Notes: generated by a model not told the origin, from the sequence alone. Shown: positions 1 to 8,322, counted from the stretch's first letter. The stretch is DNA of 25,440 nucleotides from Entamoeba histolytica HM-1:IMSS (GCF_000208925.1 NW_001914904.1:1786-27225), one strand, 5' to 3'. Numbers and translations are program-made.

Positions 1-225
1 CTAAAGAATGGGATAATTTACAAATTAGGAAAATACAAATTAAAACTATTTTCCAAAAAACGAAGAAAAACAAAAAAGAGTATAACAAGAAAGAGAAAAC
101 TCAATTATATTTCATTTATATTTCATTAAATAAGAAATGATTGTTTAATTTGTTTTTATAAAAATAGAATGAGGAATGTTAGATAATACATACTATATCT
201 TTACCATTTGATAATTTTCTATTTA

Positions 226-281
226 TATCTCTAGAAATGTTTTATATAACTATTTGTATCTCTAGAAATGTTTTATATAAC
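226..281. repeat. Direct repeat of 25 bp containing TTTTATATAAC
   Basis: Two 25-bp copies, 226-250 and 257-281, share TATCTCTAGAAATG followed by TTTTATATAAC at a 31-bp period. Further copies of the TTTTATATAAC core lie near 501 and 525, and variants lie near 620-635, ahead of the gene at 693. They may be TATA-like promoter elements or protein sites. The right inverted repeat carries the mirror copies. Confidence 0.6.
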
Positions 282-290
282 AATTTAAAA

Positions 291-491
291 GGTCATACTG
301 TGACCCGCTATGCAGGTCATACTGTGACCCGCTGAGCAGGTCATACTGTGACCATCAAGCACATTTTTTCATTAATTTTTTTTTTAATTTTTCAAAAATA
401 TATATCTAAAGGAAAAAAATGAAAAGAAAAAAAAAGAAAAAAACCATCAGATGGTCATACTGTGACCCGCTATGCAGGTCATACTGTGACC
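291..491. promoter_or_regulatory. Iteron-like dyad array, left copy (candidate replication origin)
   Basis: The 15-bp unit GGTCATACTGTGACC has 5-bp arms (GGTCA/TGACC) around a 5-bp centre. It occurs at 291-305, 315-329 and 339-353, then again at 453-467 and 477-491. Within each cluster the spacing is 24 bp, so sites lie on about the same DNA face every two turns or so, and the 9-bp spacers are CGCTATGCA or CGCTGAGCA. The two clusters flank 354-452, which is nearly all A and T. Iterons beside an easily melted tract are typical of Rep-dependent origins in plasmids and viruses; the origin role here is inferred. A multi-site operator for a dimeric regulator is the main alternative. Confidence 0.65.
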
Positions 492-692
492 CTTAAATGG
501 TGTTTTATATAACAAAAATGAAATGTTTTATATAACATATCCTATCAATACACAAATAAGAATTTATACAAGAAGTTAAACAATGTTATACAATGTTATA
601 CAAATCAACAACTCCCATTTTATATAATGTTTTATACACAAAAAACACATGTGTTTGTTATACACTTCTGATCTCTTATTTCTCATTCATCA

Positions 693-1040
693 ATGAATAG
701 TCCAAGAACCAATGATAAGCCCAAGAAGTCTAAAAGAGTTAGTGAATATAAAAGATACCAAAAAAGGTATTATTTCATCACTAACAAAAAAGATTATTTT
801 GATATAATATCTTATATTTTAAATACTTATAAATATAGAGCTTTTATTGGATTTCGAATGCATAAAGATGATAAAGACACTGTTAGAATCTTTATCTGGT
901 TTTATAATAATGTTACATTAAGATATTATAAAATCAAAGACTATTATGATATACCTAAGGGAATGTCAAATAGAGATATTCTCAAAGAAATATATTCTGA
1001 AAAGATATTATTCAAGGATGGAATACTTCCTCAAAGATAA
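693..1040 (+). CDS. Small protein, possible degenerate HUH Rep-type domain
   Basis: The product has 115 aa. The first nine residues (MNSPRTNDK) are encoded inside the inverted repeat and are identical to those of the unrelated gene at 10468. After a basic segment, the order of elements resembles the N-terminal HUH nuclease domain of CRESS-DNA Reps: a hydrophobic strand YYFITN, a helix, a strand-turn IGFRMHKDDKD, a strand VRIFIWFYNN where the HUH motif would lie, and an NRDILKE...FKDGILPQ stretch where the YxxK motif usually lies. The two histidines and the tyrosine are absent, so it should not be an active nuclease. It aligns loosely by eye with residues 3-95 of the 258-aa protein at 11156-11932. 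A DNA-binding role on the adjacent dyads is an inference. A novel unrelated fold remains possible. Confidence 0.7.
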   Translation: MNSPRTNDKPKKSKRVSEYKRYQKRYYFITNKKDYFDIISYILNTYKYRAFIGFRMHKDDKDTVRIFIWFYNNVTLRYYKIKDYYDIPKGMSNRDILKEIYSEKILFKDGILPQR

Positions 1041-1110
1041 AGATAATTGATTTCTTATTTTATTTTTGTTTTCCTCTAATCTAATCTAATCTCATTTTCC
1101 CATTCTTCAA

Positions 1111-1428
1111 ATGTCTGATAAAACTCCATCATCCAGACTTCCATCAACTTATATTGGTAGAAGACTATTCTCTATTTATAATGATGACGATGACGATGAA
1201 TATAGAAATCCTATGGTCTATGATATGTGTGGGACTTGTACATATAAACACCAGTCTGACTATGACATTGTCATCCCTGATTATTCTACTCATTATAATA
1301 GTCAAAATCAAAATGAAAATCAAAATGAAAATAATACCTTTATGATTATTGATAATAATATTAATAATAATGAAAGAGAAATGTCCTTTGACTCATTTGA
1401 TGATGAGAATTACTCCAATCTACTCTAA
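1111..1428 (+). CDS. Hypothetical acidic, Asn/Asp-rich protein
   Basis: The product has 105 aa and I do not recognise it. It contains a run of five Asp near residue 26, a QNQNENQNENN stretch and an N-rich tail, so most of it is probably disordered. The segment YRNPMVYDMCGTCTYKHQ carries two close cysteines. The start is preceded by CATTCTTCAA, similar to the ATTCA-type initiator near other genes here. It follows the 115-aa gene on the same strand after 70 bp. An overlapping 63-aa frame starting at 1154 is judged a shadow. Confidence 0.6.
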   Translation: MSDKTPSSRLPSTYIGRRLFSIYNDDDDDEYRNPMVYDMCGTCTYKHQSDYDIVIPDYSTHYNSQNQNENQNENNTFMIIDNNINNNEREMSFDSFDDENYSNLL

Positions 1429-1479
1429 AAATTAAATCTAATTGATTTCTTAAAAATTCTTCAATTATATTATTCGTGT

Positions 1480-1938
1480 TTAAAAGTCTAAATAATTCTC
1501 ATCTGTATGGACTACTTTAAATAATCTATGGAATTTCTCTACTTCATAACTACTCTTAAATTCAAACAATTCTTCTGGACTAAATGTAGATGTAATTATT
1601 AATGTATAATTAACTGGATTAATTATAATAGTATCATCTTCTTTACTACTTATTTGTGCTTCAAAATTATAATAATCTCCCCATGTAAATATACTACTTT
1701 TAATATAATTAACACTATCTTTATCAATATCATCTAATAAAACTACTTTTTGTTTTTTATAATTTCTCCATAATTTACTTGTACTTTTATTATAGGGAAT
1801 TATTTGTCCTACTCTTTTACAAACTTCATTTGCTGTAAATGTCTTTCCTGTCCCAGTTTTTCCCCACAAAAAGATGTTCTTCCCTTCTATTGCCTTTCTT
1901 ACCGTCTCTTCAAATATACCTCCTTTCTCTACACTCAT
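1480..1938 (-). CDS. Stand-alone SF3 helicase domain of CRESS-Rep type
   Basis: The product has 152 aa. Motifs in order are Walker A GKTGTGKT (residues 26-33), Walker B VVLLDDID (65-72), a WGDYYNFEAQ segment (86-95) matching the conserved tryptophan/aromatic region of Rep helicases, a sensor strand IITST (114-118) followed by SPEELF, and FHRLFKVV near 137-144 with a possible arginine finger. This is the order in the helicase half of circular ssDNA virus and plasmid Reps, yet there is no room for an HUH nuclease. It would hydrolyse ATP and unwind or load at an origin, probably with a separate DNA-binding partner. It diverges from the gene at 1975 with only 36 bp between start codons. Confidence 0.8.
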   Translation of the reverse strand: MSVEKGGIFEETVRKAIEGKNIFLWGKTGTGKTFTANEVCKRVGQIIPYNKSTSKLWRNYKKQKVVLLDDIDKDSVNYIKSSIFTWGDYYNFEAQISSKEDDTIIINPVNYTLIITSTFSPEELFEFKSSYEVEKFHRLFKVVHTDENYLDF

Positions 1939-1974
1939 ATTTCTTTTTTCAGTTCTTATCTCTTTAAATATTCA
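1939..1974. promoter_or_regulatory. 36-bp bidirectional promoter between 1938(-) and 1975(+)
   Basis: On the minus strand the order is ATATTTAAAG (1962-1971), then GAAC (1952-1955 region), then the start codon. This is the TATA - GAAC - initiator order described for E. histolytica core promoters. On the plus strand AAATATTCA abuts the ATG at 1975 and resembles the Entamoeba initiator AAAAATTCA. Both transcripts must have very short leaders, as is common in this genus. Confidence 0.5.
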
Positions 1975-2814
1975 ATGTCTACTAATAAAACAAACATTCC
2001 TCATAAAATTGACCAATGGTTTAAAAAGACAACAAAACAAAAATACGTAGAACAACTTAGAAAGTCTATCACTGAAAGAAATATTCATACTGACATTTAT
2101 TTTTTATATCATTTAATTCAACAAATTTATCATTTTCAAATTGTTCTTACTGATATTAATGCTCAAAAAGATAAGATTCATATCATGTATCCTGTTTCTT
2201 CTGTTTATTTTATTGGAGATATTAAAACACCTTTGAATATCTCTATTTATAAACAACTCACTACAAATTTAATCTCTTTAACTAGACTTAAAGGGTATAG
2301 ATACTCATTAGAATCTACTTTCAAATATTTGTGTCAATTCTTGACTAATGTTGGGATTCTTATTAGATACACTTATCCTGAAGGAATTCTCTCTATTAAC
2401 TTTAACTTTAGAGTTTATACTCAACAAAATACTTTCATTTCTGAACTTAAATCAAAAAATGATTTAATGCTATTTGTTCATAATCCTGCTATCACTATAT
2501 TTAATCATCTCAAAACACAATTCAATTCTAATAATCATCTTCTTGTTCTACAAAATCCACTCTTTGTTAATATAATGTTTTCTGGAAATGATACTGGAAT
2601 AGTAGCTTTCTTAAATGATTCCTCTCTATTGTCTTCTGAAAAAAGTCTTCCTAAAGTCAATCAATTGGATACTTTTAATTTCTCTATTGATAATCTAGTT
2701 GCTCTAAATGTTAATAACACTGATCCAGATACTAATATTAATCAAGATGACGTTCAATTAGAAGAATTCTCTTTTACAAATTTTCAACATACTTTACTAT
2801 TAGATTCTAATTAA
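1975..2814 (+). CDS. Hypothetical protein (279 aa)
   Basis: I do not recognise this protein. The ATG at 1975 (MSTNKTN) is preferred over reading further upstream, because upstream codons lie in the divergent helicase gene and give a composition unlike the rest. The N-terminal ~60 residues are basic and helical (IDQWFKKTTKQKYVEQLRKS). The middle is a mixed alpha/beta region with many hydrophobic strands (IVLTDINAQKDKIHIMYPVS, NISIYKQL, GILSINFNFRVY), and the last ~50 residues are Asn/Asp-rich. Codons end mostly in T, as in the next gene (Rad52-like), and it lies 51 bp upstream of that gene on the same strand, so the two may be co-expressed. Confidence 0.75.
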   Translation: MSTNKTNIPHKIDQWFKKTTKQKYVEQLRKSITERNIHTDIYFLYHLIQQIYHFQIVLTDINAQKDKIHIMYPVSSVYFIGDIKTPLNISIYKQLTTNLISLTRLKGYRYSLESTFKYLCQFLTNVGILIRYTYPEGILSINFNFRVYTQQNTFISELKSKNDLMLFVHNPAITIFNHLKTQFNSNNHLLVLQNPLFVNIMFSGNDTGIVAFLNDSSLLSSEKSLPKVNQLDTFNFSIDNLVALNVNNTDPDTNINQDDVQLEEFSFTNFQHTLLLDSN

Positions 2815-2865
2815 TGTTTTATTATTTCTTTATTCCTATGAATCTATTATTTTTCTCTTTTCATT

Positions 2866-3996
2866 ATGAGTCTCACAAATGTTAATAACACCACTAATCC
2901 TAAGAAACCAAAAATTAATATTCCTACTTATCAAGAAAAACTTAAACGTGATTTAAAGAGTAGAATTAGTACTCTTAACCATACCCAAAATAAAAAAGAA
3001 GTCTTTGATTTCATTGATGAATACTTCGATCATAATAAATACACTATTCAATTAGAAAGAATGAAATTAATGGGTTCTAAACAATTAGTTAAAATGTTCA
3101 GTCCTCCTATCAATGTAGACTTCTTAAATAAAATGTTTAATGAAAATCTTCTCTCTGGTGCTATGTATAACAAAATTCTTCAATTTAATGAATCTCATAT
3201 AATTAGAAAATTAAATGGTTTATATGTCGATCAAACTATCTTTGATATCCTTCAAATGAATAGTATTGAATTAATGCGATACTTTGATATAGATAACAAT
3301 ATCTTTCTAAAAGGTAATCTTAAAGGAAATAAAATGATGTGGTTACCTACTCCTGTTTGTACTCTAATTCTCAATAATCTTCTTGGTCCTGGTAATTGGG
3401 AAATAATGGAAAGAATCGATTCTATTGAAAAAAATGGGATATTTACTATTCATGGAAAATTAGTCTTATGGCTAGCAAATGGTACACATTATGAAACTGA
3501 TGGCTATACTACTAAATTCTTTGAACAAAAAATTACTTCTTCAAATTATTTTAATGCTATGAAATCTCACAAAACTTGGTTTACTCGTCTATTATTGTCT
3601 CAAGCTTTTCAATGTTTTCTTTCTATTAATAGTGTTAATGCTGAAATAATGGAAAATATGGGTCAAACTGAATTATTCTTGGATGAATTAAAAGAGAAAA
3701 ATCTCAGTATAAAAGGTACAGATCCTATTCTTATTGAACAATCTCATCACTTGAATCAAAATGTTGTTAAAGAGTTTCATTTGTTAGAGGATCTTTCTAC
3801 TAGTACTATGACTATTCCTAATACTACTACTACTACTACTACTACTAATACTAATACTAATGTATTTAACAATGATAAGATTCCCTTAAAAGAAACTGAT
3901 GACTCTCTTAAGACTATATCAGTTAAAGAAATTAATGACAACGATAATGATGATGATTTTCTAAATGAAATAATAGATGAAATTGACGAAAAATAA
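2866..3996 (+). CDS. Rad52-like single-strand annealing protein
   Basis: The product has 376 aa. The region at residues ~159-255 has the layout of the Rad52 annealing core: LGPGNWEIMERID, then GIFTIHGKLVLWLANGTHYE, then TDGYTTKF, then a loop ITSSNYFNAMKSHKTW and a helix TRLLLSQAFQCFL. This corresponds to the strand-strand-strand, G-[YF]-G-like turn, and KxAxTxAxKRAL-like helix of Rad52/Rad22 proteins, although basic residues of that helix are partly replaced. Residues 1-150 are helical and unassigned, and the C-terminus is a Thr repeat and an acidic tail. Such proteins anneal complementary ssDNA and drive recombination-dependent replication in phages and viruses. Its presence fits the near-identical inverted repeats. 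The assignment is by eye from the core only. Confidence 0.55.
   Translation: MSLTNVNNTTNPKKPKINIPTYQEKLKRDLKSRISTLNHTQNKKEVFDFIDEYFDHNKYTIQLERMKLMGSKQLVKMFSPPINVDFLNKMFNENLLSGAMYNKILQFNESHIIRKLNGLYVDQTIFDILQMNSIELMRYFDIDNNIFLKGNLKGNKMMWLPTPVCTLILNNLLGPGNWEIMERIDSIEKNGIFTIHGKLVLWLANGTHYETDGYTTKFFEQKITSSNYFNAMKSHKTWFTRLLLSQAFQCFLSINSVNAEIMENMGQTELFLDELKEKNLSIKGTDPILIEQSHHLNQNVVKEFHLLEDLSTSTMTIPNTTTTTTTTNTNTNVFNNDKIPLKETDDSLKTISVKEINDNDNDDDFLNEIIDEIDEK
3820..3862. repeat. (ACT)n trinucleotide repeat inside the Rad52-like gene
   Basis: A run of ACT/AAT triplets encodes a poly-Thr/Asn linker between the annealing core and the acidic tail. The repeat is in frame, so length changes would not break the gene. 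Confidence 0.85.
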
Positions 3997-4011
3997 TTCA
4001 TTTATTTCTTC

Positions 4012-7000
4012 TTATTTAATATTCATTCCCTTTTCTTCCTGCTTAATCATAACATATCCTAAGTATCGAATGTCATTGATACTTTCTAGTAATCCTTTAA
4101 ATGGAGATGAATCATTGATATAATACATCATAGGCTCAAAGATAAAGTCATACAAGTTAGTAAAGAGCCATTTATCTATTGCCCAATTTGTATCACTATC
4201 TCTTTTATCATATGGAATATAAATTATGTCATTTGTATTTTTAATTCTAAAGAATGTTTCAATAGGTACTACATTAATAAGATCTTCTTTTCCAAATACA
4301 CTATAGATATCTCCATAATTTGTTCCCATTATAACAATTAATTTATTAGGTGAATCATATCTTTGAAGTCTATTTCTTGCTCCTTGAATTTCATTCATCA
4401 TTTCTCCATATTCACTATCGCTAGCATCTTCAAATATAATTACCTCTACATTCTTTTCATCTTGTTCATTAATAACCCATTTCTTTTTCTTTTCTTCTTT
4501 ATACTTCTCTTCTATATTATTGTAATAATCTATAATATATTGAGGATCATATTTTTCATTCCTAATTTCTTCTACACTTTTCATTTCTAATTCAATTGGT
4601 CTCCATATCATAATTTCTGCTGTTTTGAAATACTCACTTGGACTAGGAATATAATAGTTTCTCCATTCTTCAAATCCATTTCTTATCTTTTGATATTCTT
4701 TATGACTATAATTGACATCTTCTCTATCATATTTCTGTTCTTTTGTATAAATAATATTCATTGCTTCTTCTATCTTATCTAGAATCTCAATAAGTCCTTC
4801 TTTTTCTTCATCTTCTGTAGTTAATCTTGTACTTATTAATGTCATAATGTTAGCCATCTCTTCATTACTCATTGTACTTTCGGGTGGTTTGTCATCTATT
4901 CTACTTCCATTAAAGTACTTCATCATGAGTCTATAGATTTTGTCAGTGTAAACCCATCCATTCTTAACATTCTGATCTTCATCATTCAAAATGTAAATGT
5001 CCTTATTTTCTTTCTTTCTCTGAATTTTATAATCAACTGCATTAATAGTATAATCACTATAATCCTTAAATGTAGTCATATTGAGTAGATCATCAATAAA
5101 GAGTGTTTCCTCTCCTTTACTAAGACTAAATGTAACATTATTTCCTACAATATCTTTTGTGAATATAACACTTCCATTCTTGTATGATAAATACATGCAT
5201 TTATATTGCCATTCATTCAACAATCTCTTCATTTCATTAATATCCTTTGTTTGGAGTATCTCCTCTAATGATGCCTTTGCACTGACTGGACTGTACTGTG
5301 GATCTCCTGTAATATCCTCCCATGATTGGAAATATTGAATGTCATTCTCAACAATTACATCAGATACTATATCTAGATCACTTCTAATTTTTACAATATA
5401 TTCACTAAATGTCATTTTAGTACCATTTGCAAATATAATTTTTGTGTCTTTATCTATACTCTTAAAATCTCCATTTGTTAAATAGTGAAGATAAATATCA
5501 GCCATATATTTTGATGCAGGAATTCCTCTTACTGTTAGAAGATTCTTTAAGTTAGTAATTGTATCTTTACTTTCATCATATTTAAAGTTAGAAGGGAAAC
5601 ATTTTTTTACAAGTGATTCTTTTAAATAAAAATTATTCTTATCTTGAGGTTCATTTAAATTTAATAAATCTTTTAATACATCAAGATAACTTTTTAGACT
5701 TGTATCTTTAATTTCAATTAAAGTATTATAATAGTTAAAACGAGAGTCATCTGAGTTAAGTGCATGTGAAATCAATTCCCCCATAAATGCAATTTGTGCA
5801 TATTTTGTATAGTATGAATCATCTAAATCATTATTTTCAGAACGAGTATAATGTAGTGCTGCACTTTGAATATTATTATAACTGTTCCAATCAATAAAAG
5901 GTAAATTAATACCTTGGTTCTCAACAGAGATTTCACTAACAATAATATCATATTTATTCTTATTATTTTCTATAAATTGATTAATATTACTTCTTTCTTT
6001 TTCCATTATTATAACTCCTTTAATACACTTTGTTTGACATTCACATAACCATTGAAGATATGATGTCTTGTCTGAGTATAACTTACTTGTATACATACTT
6101 CCTTTGTTGATGTCATCTAATACAACTTGAGTATATTTCTCTAAATCTAAATCTATGTTATATGGAGACATATCATCATGTAGTGTGCGTCTTTCTACTT
6201 TGAGTTGGTTTTCAGAATTATTCTCTACTATATCAATGTATCCATATTGTGAATCAGGACTATTGTTATCATAAGTACTTACATCTCCTTTGATTAGAAA
6301 CTTTCCTTCTACCTTATCAAGACTTAGTCTATTATCTAAGAGAATTCCTTCTAGAAATGTATTACTCTTAAATGCTTTTAGATTGTCACTAATATAAATA
6401 GAGTCATTCTCATATGCCTCTATTTTCTGTTTTGTGAGAAAAGTACAATCTACTATGCTCATACCTGATACTAAACTATTTCCTAGTGATTGATCATCTG
6501 TAGTTGTTCTAATATCAAATGTACAATTCTTTAATTTGAGATTTTTAACAGTAAGATATCCTGCACTACATATCATTGCATCATTTATTTGAACAGAGTC
6601 TGTATCACTACTCTTAGTAAATTCACTATCTCCCTCCTTCTTATAATTATTTATAGTTGTATCACAAAATACTACTATTCTATTACTTTTTTTGTTTGTC
6701 ATAGTAATGTTTTTATTAGTAATAAAACCAAATGAATAAACATGAAGGATCTTATCAAGTTCTATGTCTTCATTCATGTCAAATTTAATGAGTGATGCTT
6801 GTTTAGTAGAATAAACATTTTCTCCATTTTTTTCCACTTCTTCTAATTGACTCTTATCTGTATAAGTTATTTCCATATAAGCATTAGCAAATGGATTTTC
6901 TATTATTTGTCCTTCTTGTGTTTTAATTGTAACTGGTTCATTCATATAAACTTTATACTTATCTGGATTGTTTGTATAAAAAATATCTGTTTTACTAAAA

Positions 7001-7371
7001 ATTAAAGTAGAGTCTTTTTTGAAAAGACAATTACAATAGAATTGTATCTTATTCATATCAAATTCTTTGCCATTGACCTTAAATTTAAGAAGAGACATTT
7101 CTCCTTCTACTATCAAAGTAATGTTTGTTGTTCCAGTATCTCTATTAAATGCAAAAACAATAACATCATCAGATAAAGATGGTATATTATCATCAACAAT
7201 AGATAATGGAACATCTTTCAAATTAATGTCCTGTTTAAAGTCAAAGTGAAAGAAATGGCGTCCACTACCTGTAGAATTGTATACCCAATGAGGATCATTC
7301 TCATCTTTAATAATAGCAGAATGACATTGATGGTCATTAGACTTTTTGTTCTTTAGATTTCTTCTGTACAT
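4012..7371 (-). CDS. Very large hypothetical protein with possible beta-helix region (1119 aa)
   Basis: I do not recognise this protein. Residues ~190-370 contain short regular strand-turn units rich in Asn, Asp and Thr (VVFCDTTINNY, VKNLKLKNCTFDI, GMSIVDCTFL, FLEGILLDN, GKFLIKGDVSTYD), a pattern seen in parallel beta-helices of surface, tail-spike and carbohydrate-acting proteins. The middle (~420-900) is mixed with many aromatic residues. The C-terminal ~150 residues form an alpha/beta pattern (VEVIIFEDASD, KLIVIMGTNYGDIY, DLINVVPIETFF). No signal peptide or membrane segment is seen. It is the largest gene of the element. Its 5' end overlaps the 3' end of the Tdp1-like gene by 35 bp in another frame. 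A structural or attachment role is inference. Confidence 0.75.
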   Translation of the reverse strand: MYRRNLKNKKSNDHQCHSAIIKDENDPHWVYNSTGSGRHFFHFDFKQDINLKDVPLSIVDDNIPSLSDDVIVFAFNRDTGTTNITLIVEGEMSLLKFKVNGKEFDMNKIQFYCNCLFKKDSTLIFSKTDIFYTNNPDKYKVYMNEPVTIKTQEGQIIENPFANAYMEITYTDKSQLEEVEKNGENVYSTKQASLIKFDMNEDIELDKILHVYSFGFITNKNITMTNKKSNRIVVFCDTTINNYKKEGDSEFTKSSDTDSVQINDAMICSAGYLTVKNLKLKNCTFDIRTTTDDQSLGNSLVSGMSIVDCTFLTKQKIEAYENDSIYISDNLKAFKSNTFLEGILLDNRLSLDKVEGKFLIKGDVSTYDNNSPDSQYGYIDIVENNSENQLKVERRTLHDDMSPYNIDLDLEKYTQVVLDDINKGSMYTSKLYSDKTSYLQWLCECQTKCIKGVIIMEKERSNINQFIENNKNKYDIIVSEISVENQGINLPFIDWNSYNNIQSAALHYTRSENNDLDDSYYTKYAQIAFMGELISHALNSDDSRFNYYNTLIEIKDTSLKSYLDVLKDLLNLNEPQDKNNFYLKESLVKKCFPSNFKYDESKDTITNLKNLLTVRGIPASKYMADIYLHYLTNGDFKSIDKDTKIIFANGTKMTFSEYIVKIRSDLDIVSDVIVENDIQYFQSWEDITGDPQYSPVSAKASLEEILQTKDINEMKRLLNEWQYKCMYLSYKNGSVIFTKDIVGNNVTFSLSKGEETLFIDDLLNMTTFKDYSDYTINAVDYKIQRKKENKDIYILNDEDQNVKNGWVYTDKIYRLMMKYFNGSRIDDKPPESTMSNEEMANIMTLISTRLTTEDEEKEGLIEILDKIEEAMNIIYTKEQKYDREDVNYSHKEYQKIRNGFEEWRNYYIPSPSEYFKTAEIMIWRPIELEMKSVEEIRNEKYDPQYIIDYYNNIEEKYKEEKKKKWVINEQDEKNVEVIIFEDASDSEYGEMMNEIQGARNRLQRYDSPNKLIVIMGTNYGDIYSVFGKEDLINVVPIETFFRIKNTNDIIYIPYDKRDSDTNWAIDKWLFTNLYDFIFEPMMYYINDSSPFKGLLESINDIRYLGYVMIKQEEKGMNIK

Positions 7372-8254
7372 CTGAGAATTTCCAGATCACACCTAATTCA
7401 GCATTTCTAGATGGGGAATATTTAGAGCCCCAAGCATAATAAGTAAGATTAGCCGAAGTAAGAATGAACCAATCAGCAAGAGGATTAAGAGTATGGATGA
7501 AATAGCGTTTAAAGTGATAAGGAAGTGAAGAGTGAATATAATTTAATTTATAGAGAGTATTTTTATCTAAGTTATTAATAAGAAAATAAGACATATCTGA
7601 ATTTTTTCGAGAGTCAAGATCAAATGGACAATTAAAGGTAGAATTGTCTAATCCAAGAGTATCCAATAAATTATAATTAAGCATAGCAGTTGGAGTTTGA
7701 ACAATACAAGAGCCATGAGGTTGAGTAGGAAATAAATGATTCCAACAATTTGTATGAGAAGTAATATTAGGAATACTCACTGATAAAATAGCATGAACAT
7801 TAGACCAATCATAATTTGATAAAGACATTTTTAAATTAATGTTATAAGTAGTAAAGAATAAGTTGAGAAGATCAGTGTTTTTTGTAGTTGAAGGAGTAGA
7901 TGTGAAAGGAATATTGAGAATGTAATAATCATTCCAACAATTTTGAATTAATTGATTTGTAATGTTAGTAGACATAATAATCAATCTAAGCATTCTAGAT
8001 GTAGTAATTAAGACAAATTTAGCATGATAAATTCCATTATTATTAAGATTATGATAGATGATGTATTTCTGATCATCAAGAGTGTCATTGTATGCATTAT
8101 TACAATGAATGATAAGATTAGGATGCCAGTAGTGAATCTTGATAAGATTCATATTAACCATATAACTTGAAATGATATAGTCTATTATGTCTCCATTAAG
8201 TCCAGAGAAGATGAAATTAGGGGAAAATGTTGAAGATGTTAGTAGAGTTTCCAT
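7337..8254 (-). CDS. Tyrosyl-DNA phosphodiesterase (Tdp1)-like enzyme
   Basis: The ATG at 8254 gives 305 aa; longer reading needs a non-ATG start. Tdp1 belongs to the phospholipase D superfamily and uses two HxK(x)nN motifs to hydrolyse the bond between DNA ends and a protein tyrosine. Both are present: HAK at 77-79 with STN at 95-97, and HFK at 247-249 with TSAN at 266-269. Around them lie further family signatures: a YDW..VHAILSVSIP segment before the second half, AWG at 274-276, and NAELGV near 284-289. It is shorter than the animal enzyme because the N-terminal extension is missing. It diverges from the small membrane-protein gene at 8323 and is followed by the 1119-aa gene. Removing covalently bound Rep or topoisomerase from replicating DNA is a plausible role. 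Confidence 0.85.
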   Translation of the reverse strand: METLLTSSTFSPNFIFSGLNGDIIDYIISSYMVNMNLIKIHYWHPNLIIHCNNAYNDTLDDQKYIIYHNLNNNGIYHAKFVLITTSRMLRLIIMSTNITNQLIQNCWNDYYILNIPFTSTPSTTKNTDLLNLFFTTYNINLKMSLSNYDWSNVHAILSVSIPNITSHTNCWNHLFPTQPHGSCIVQTPTAMLNYNLLDTLGLDNSTFNCPFDLDSRKNSDMSYFLINNLDKNTLYKLNYIHSSLPYHFKRYFIHTLNPLADWFILTSANLTYYAWGSKYSPSRNAELGVIWKFSDVQKKSKEQKV

Positions 8255-8322
8255 GAATTGGTTAATTAAACTTAGATTAATGCATATAAACTCGCAACTC
8301 AAAAATGCAATAGAAAGAGAGA

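Larger units (their letters stand above)
1..719. repeat. Left copy of long inverted repeat (about 719 bp)
   Basis: This stretch is the reverse complement of 10442-11159. Reading outward from both ends, position i pairs with 11161-i; I followed the match through all blocks and saw only one difference, an extra G near base 29 of the left copy. The inner edge is sharp: identity ends at 719 (partner 10442), inside the coding region of two different genes. The outer edge is the first base of the window, so the repeat may continue further left. The copy holds five dyad repeats, a 99-bp A/T tract, several TTTTATATAA-like motifs and a 14-bp palindrome (643-656), and no gene beyond the first nine codons of 693-1040. 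Confidence 0.95.

Noticed and set aside
291..491. Regularly spaced short repeats as a CRISPR array
   Set aside because: The repeats are 15-bp dyads with near-identical 9-bp spacers and the context is eukaryotic; iterons or operators fit better.
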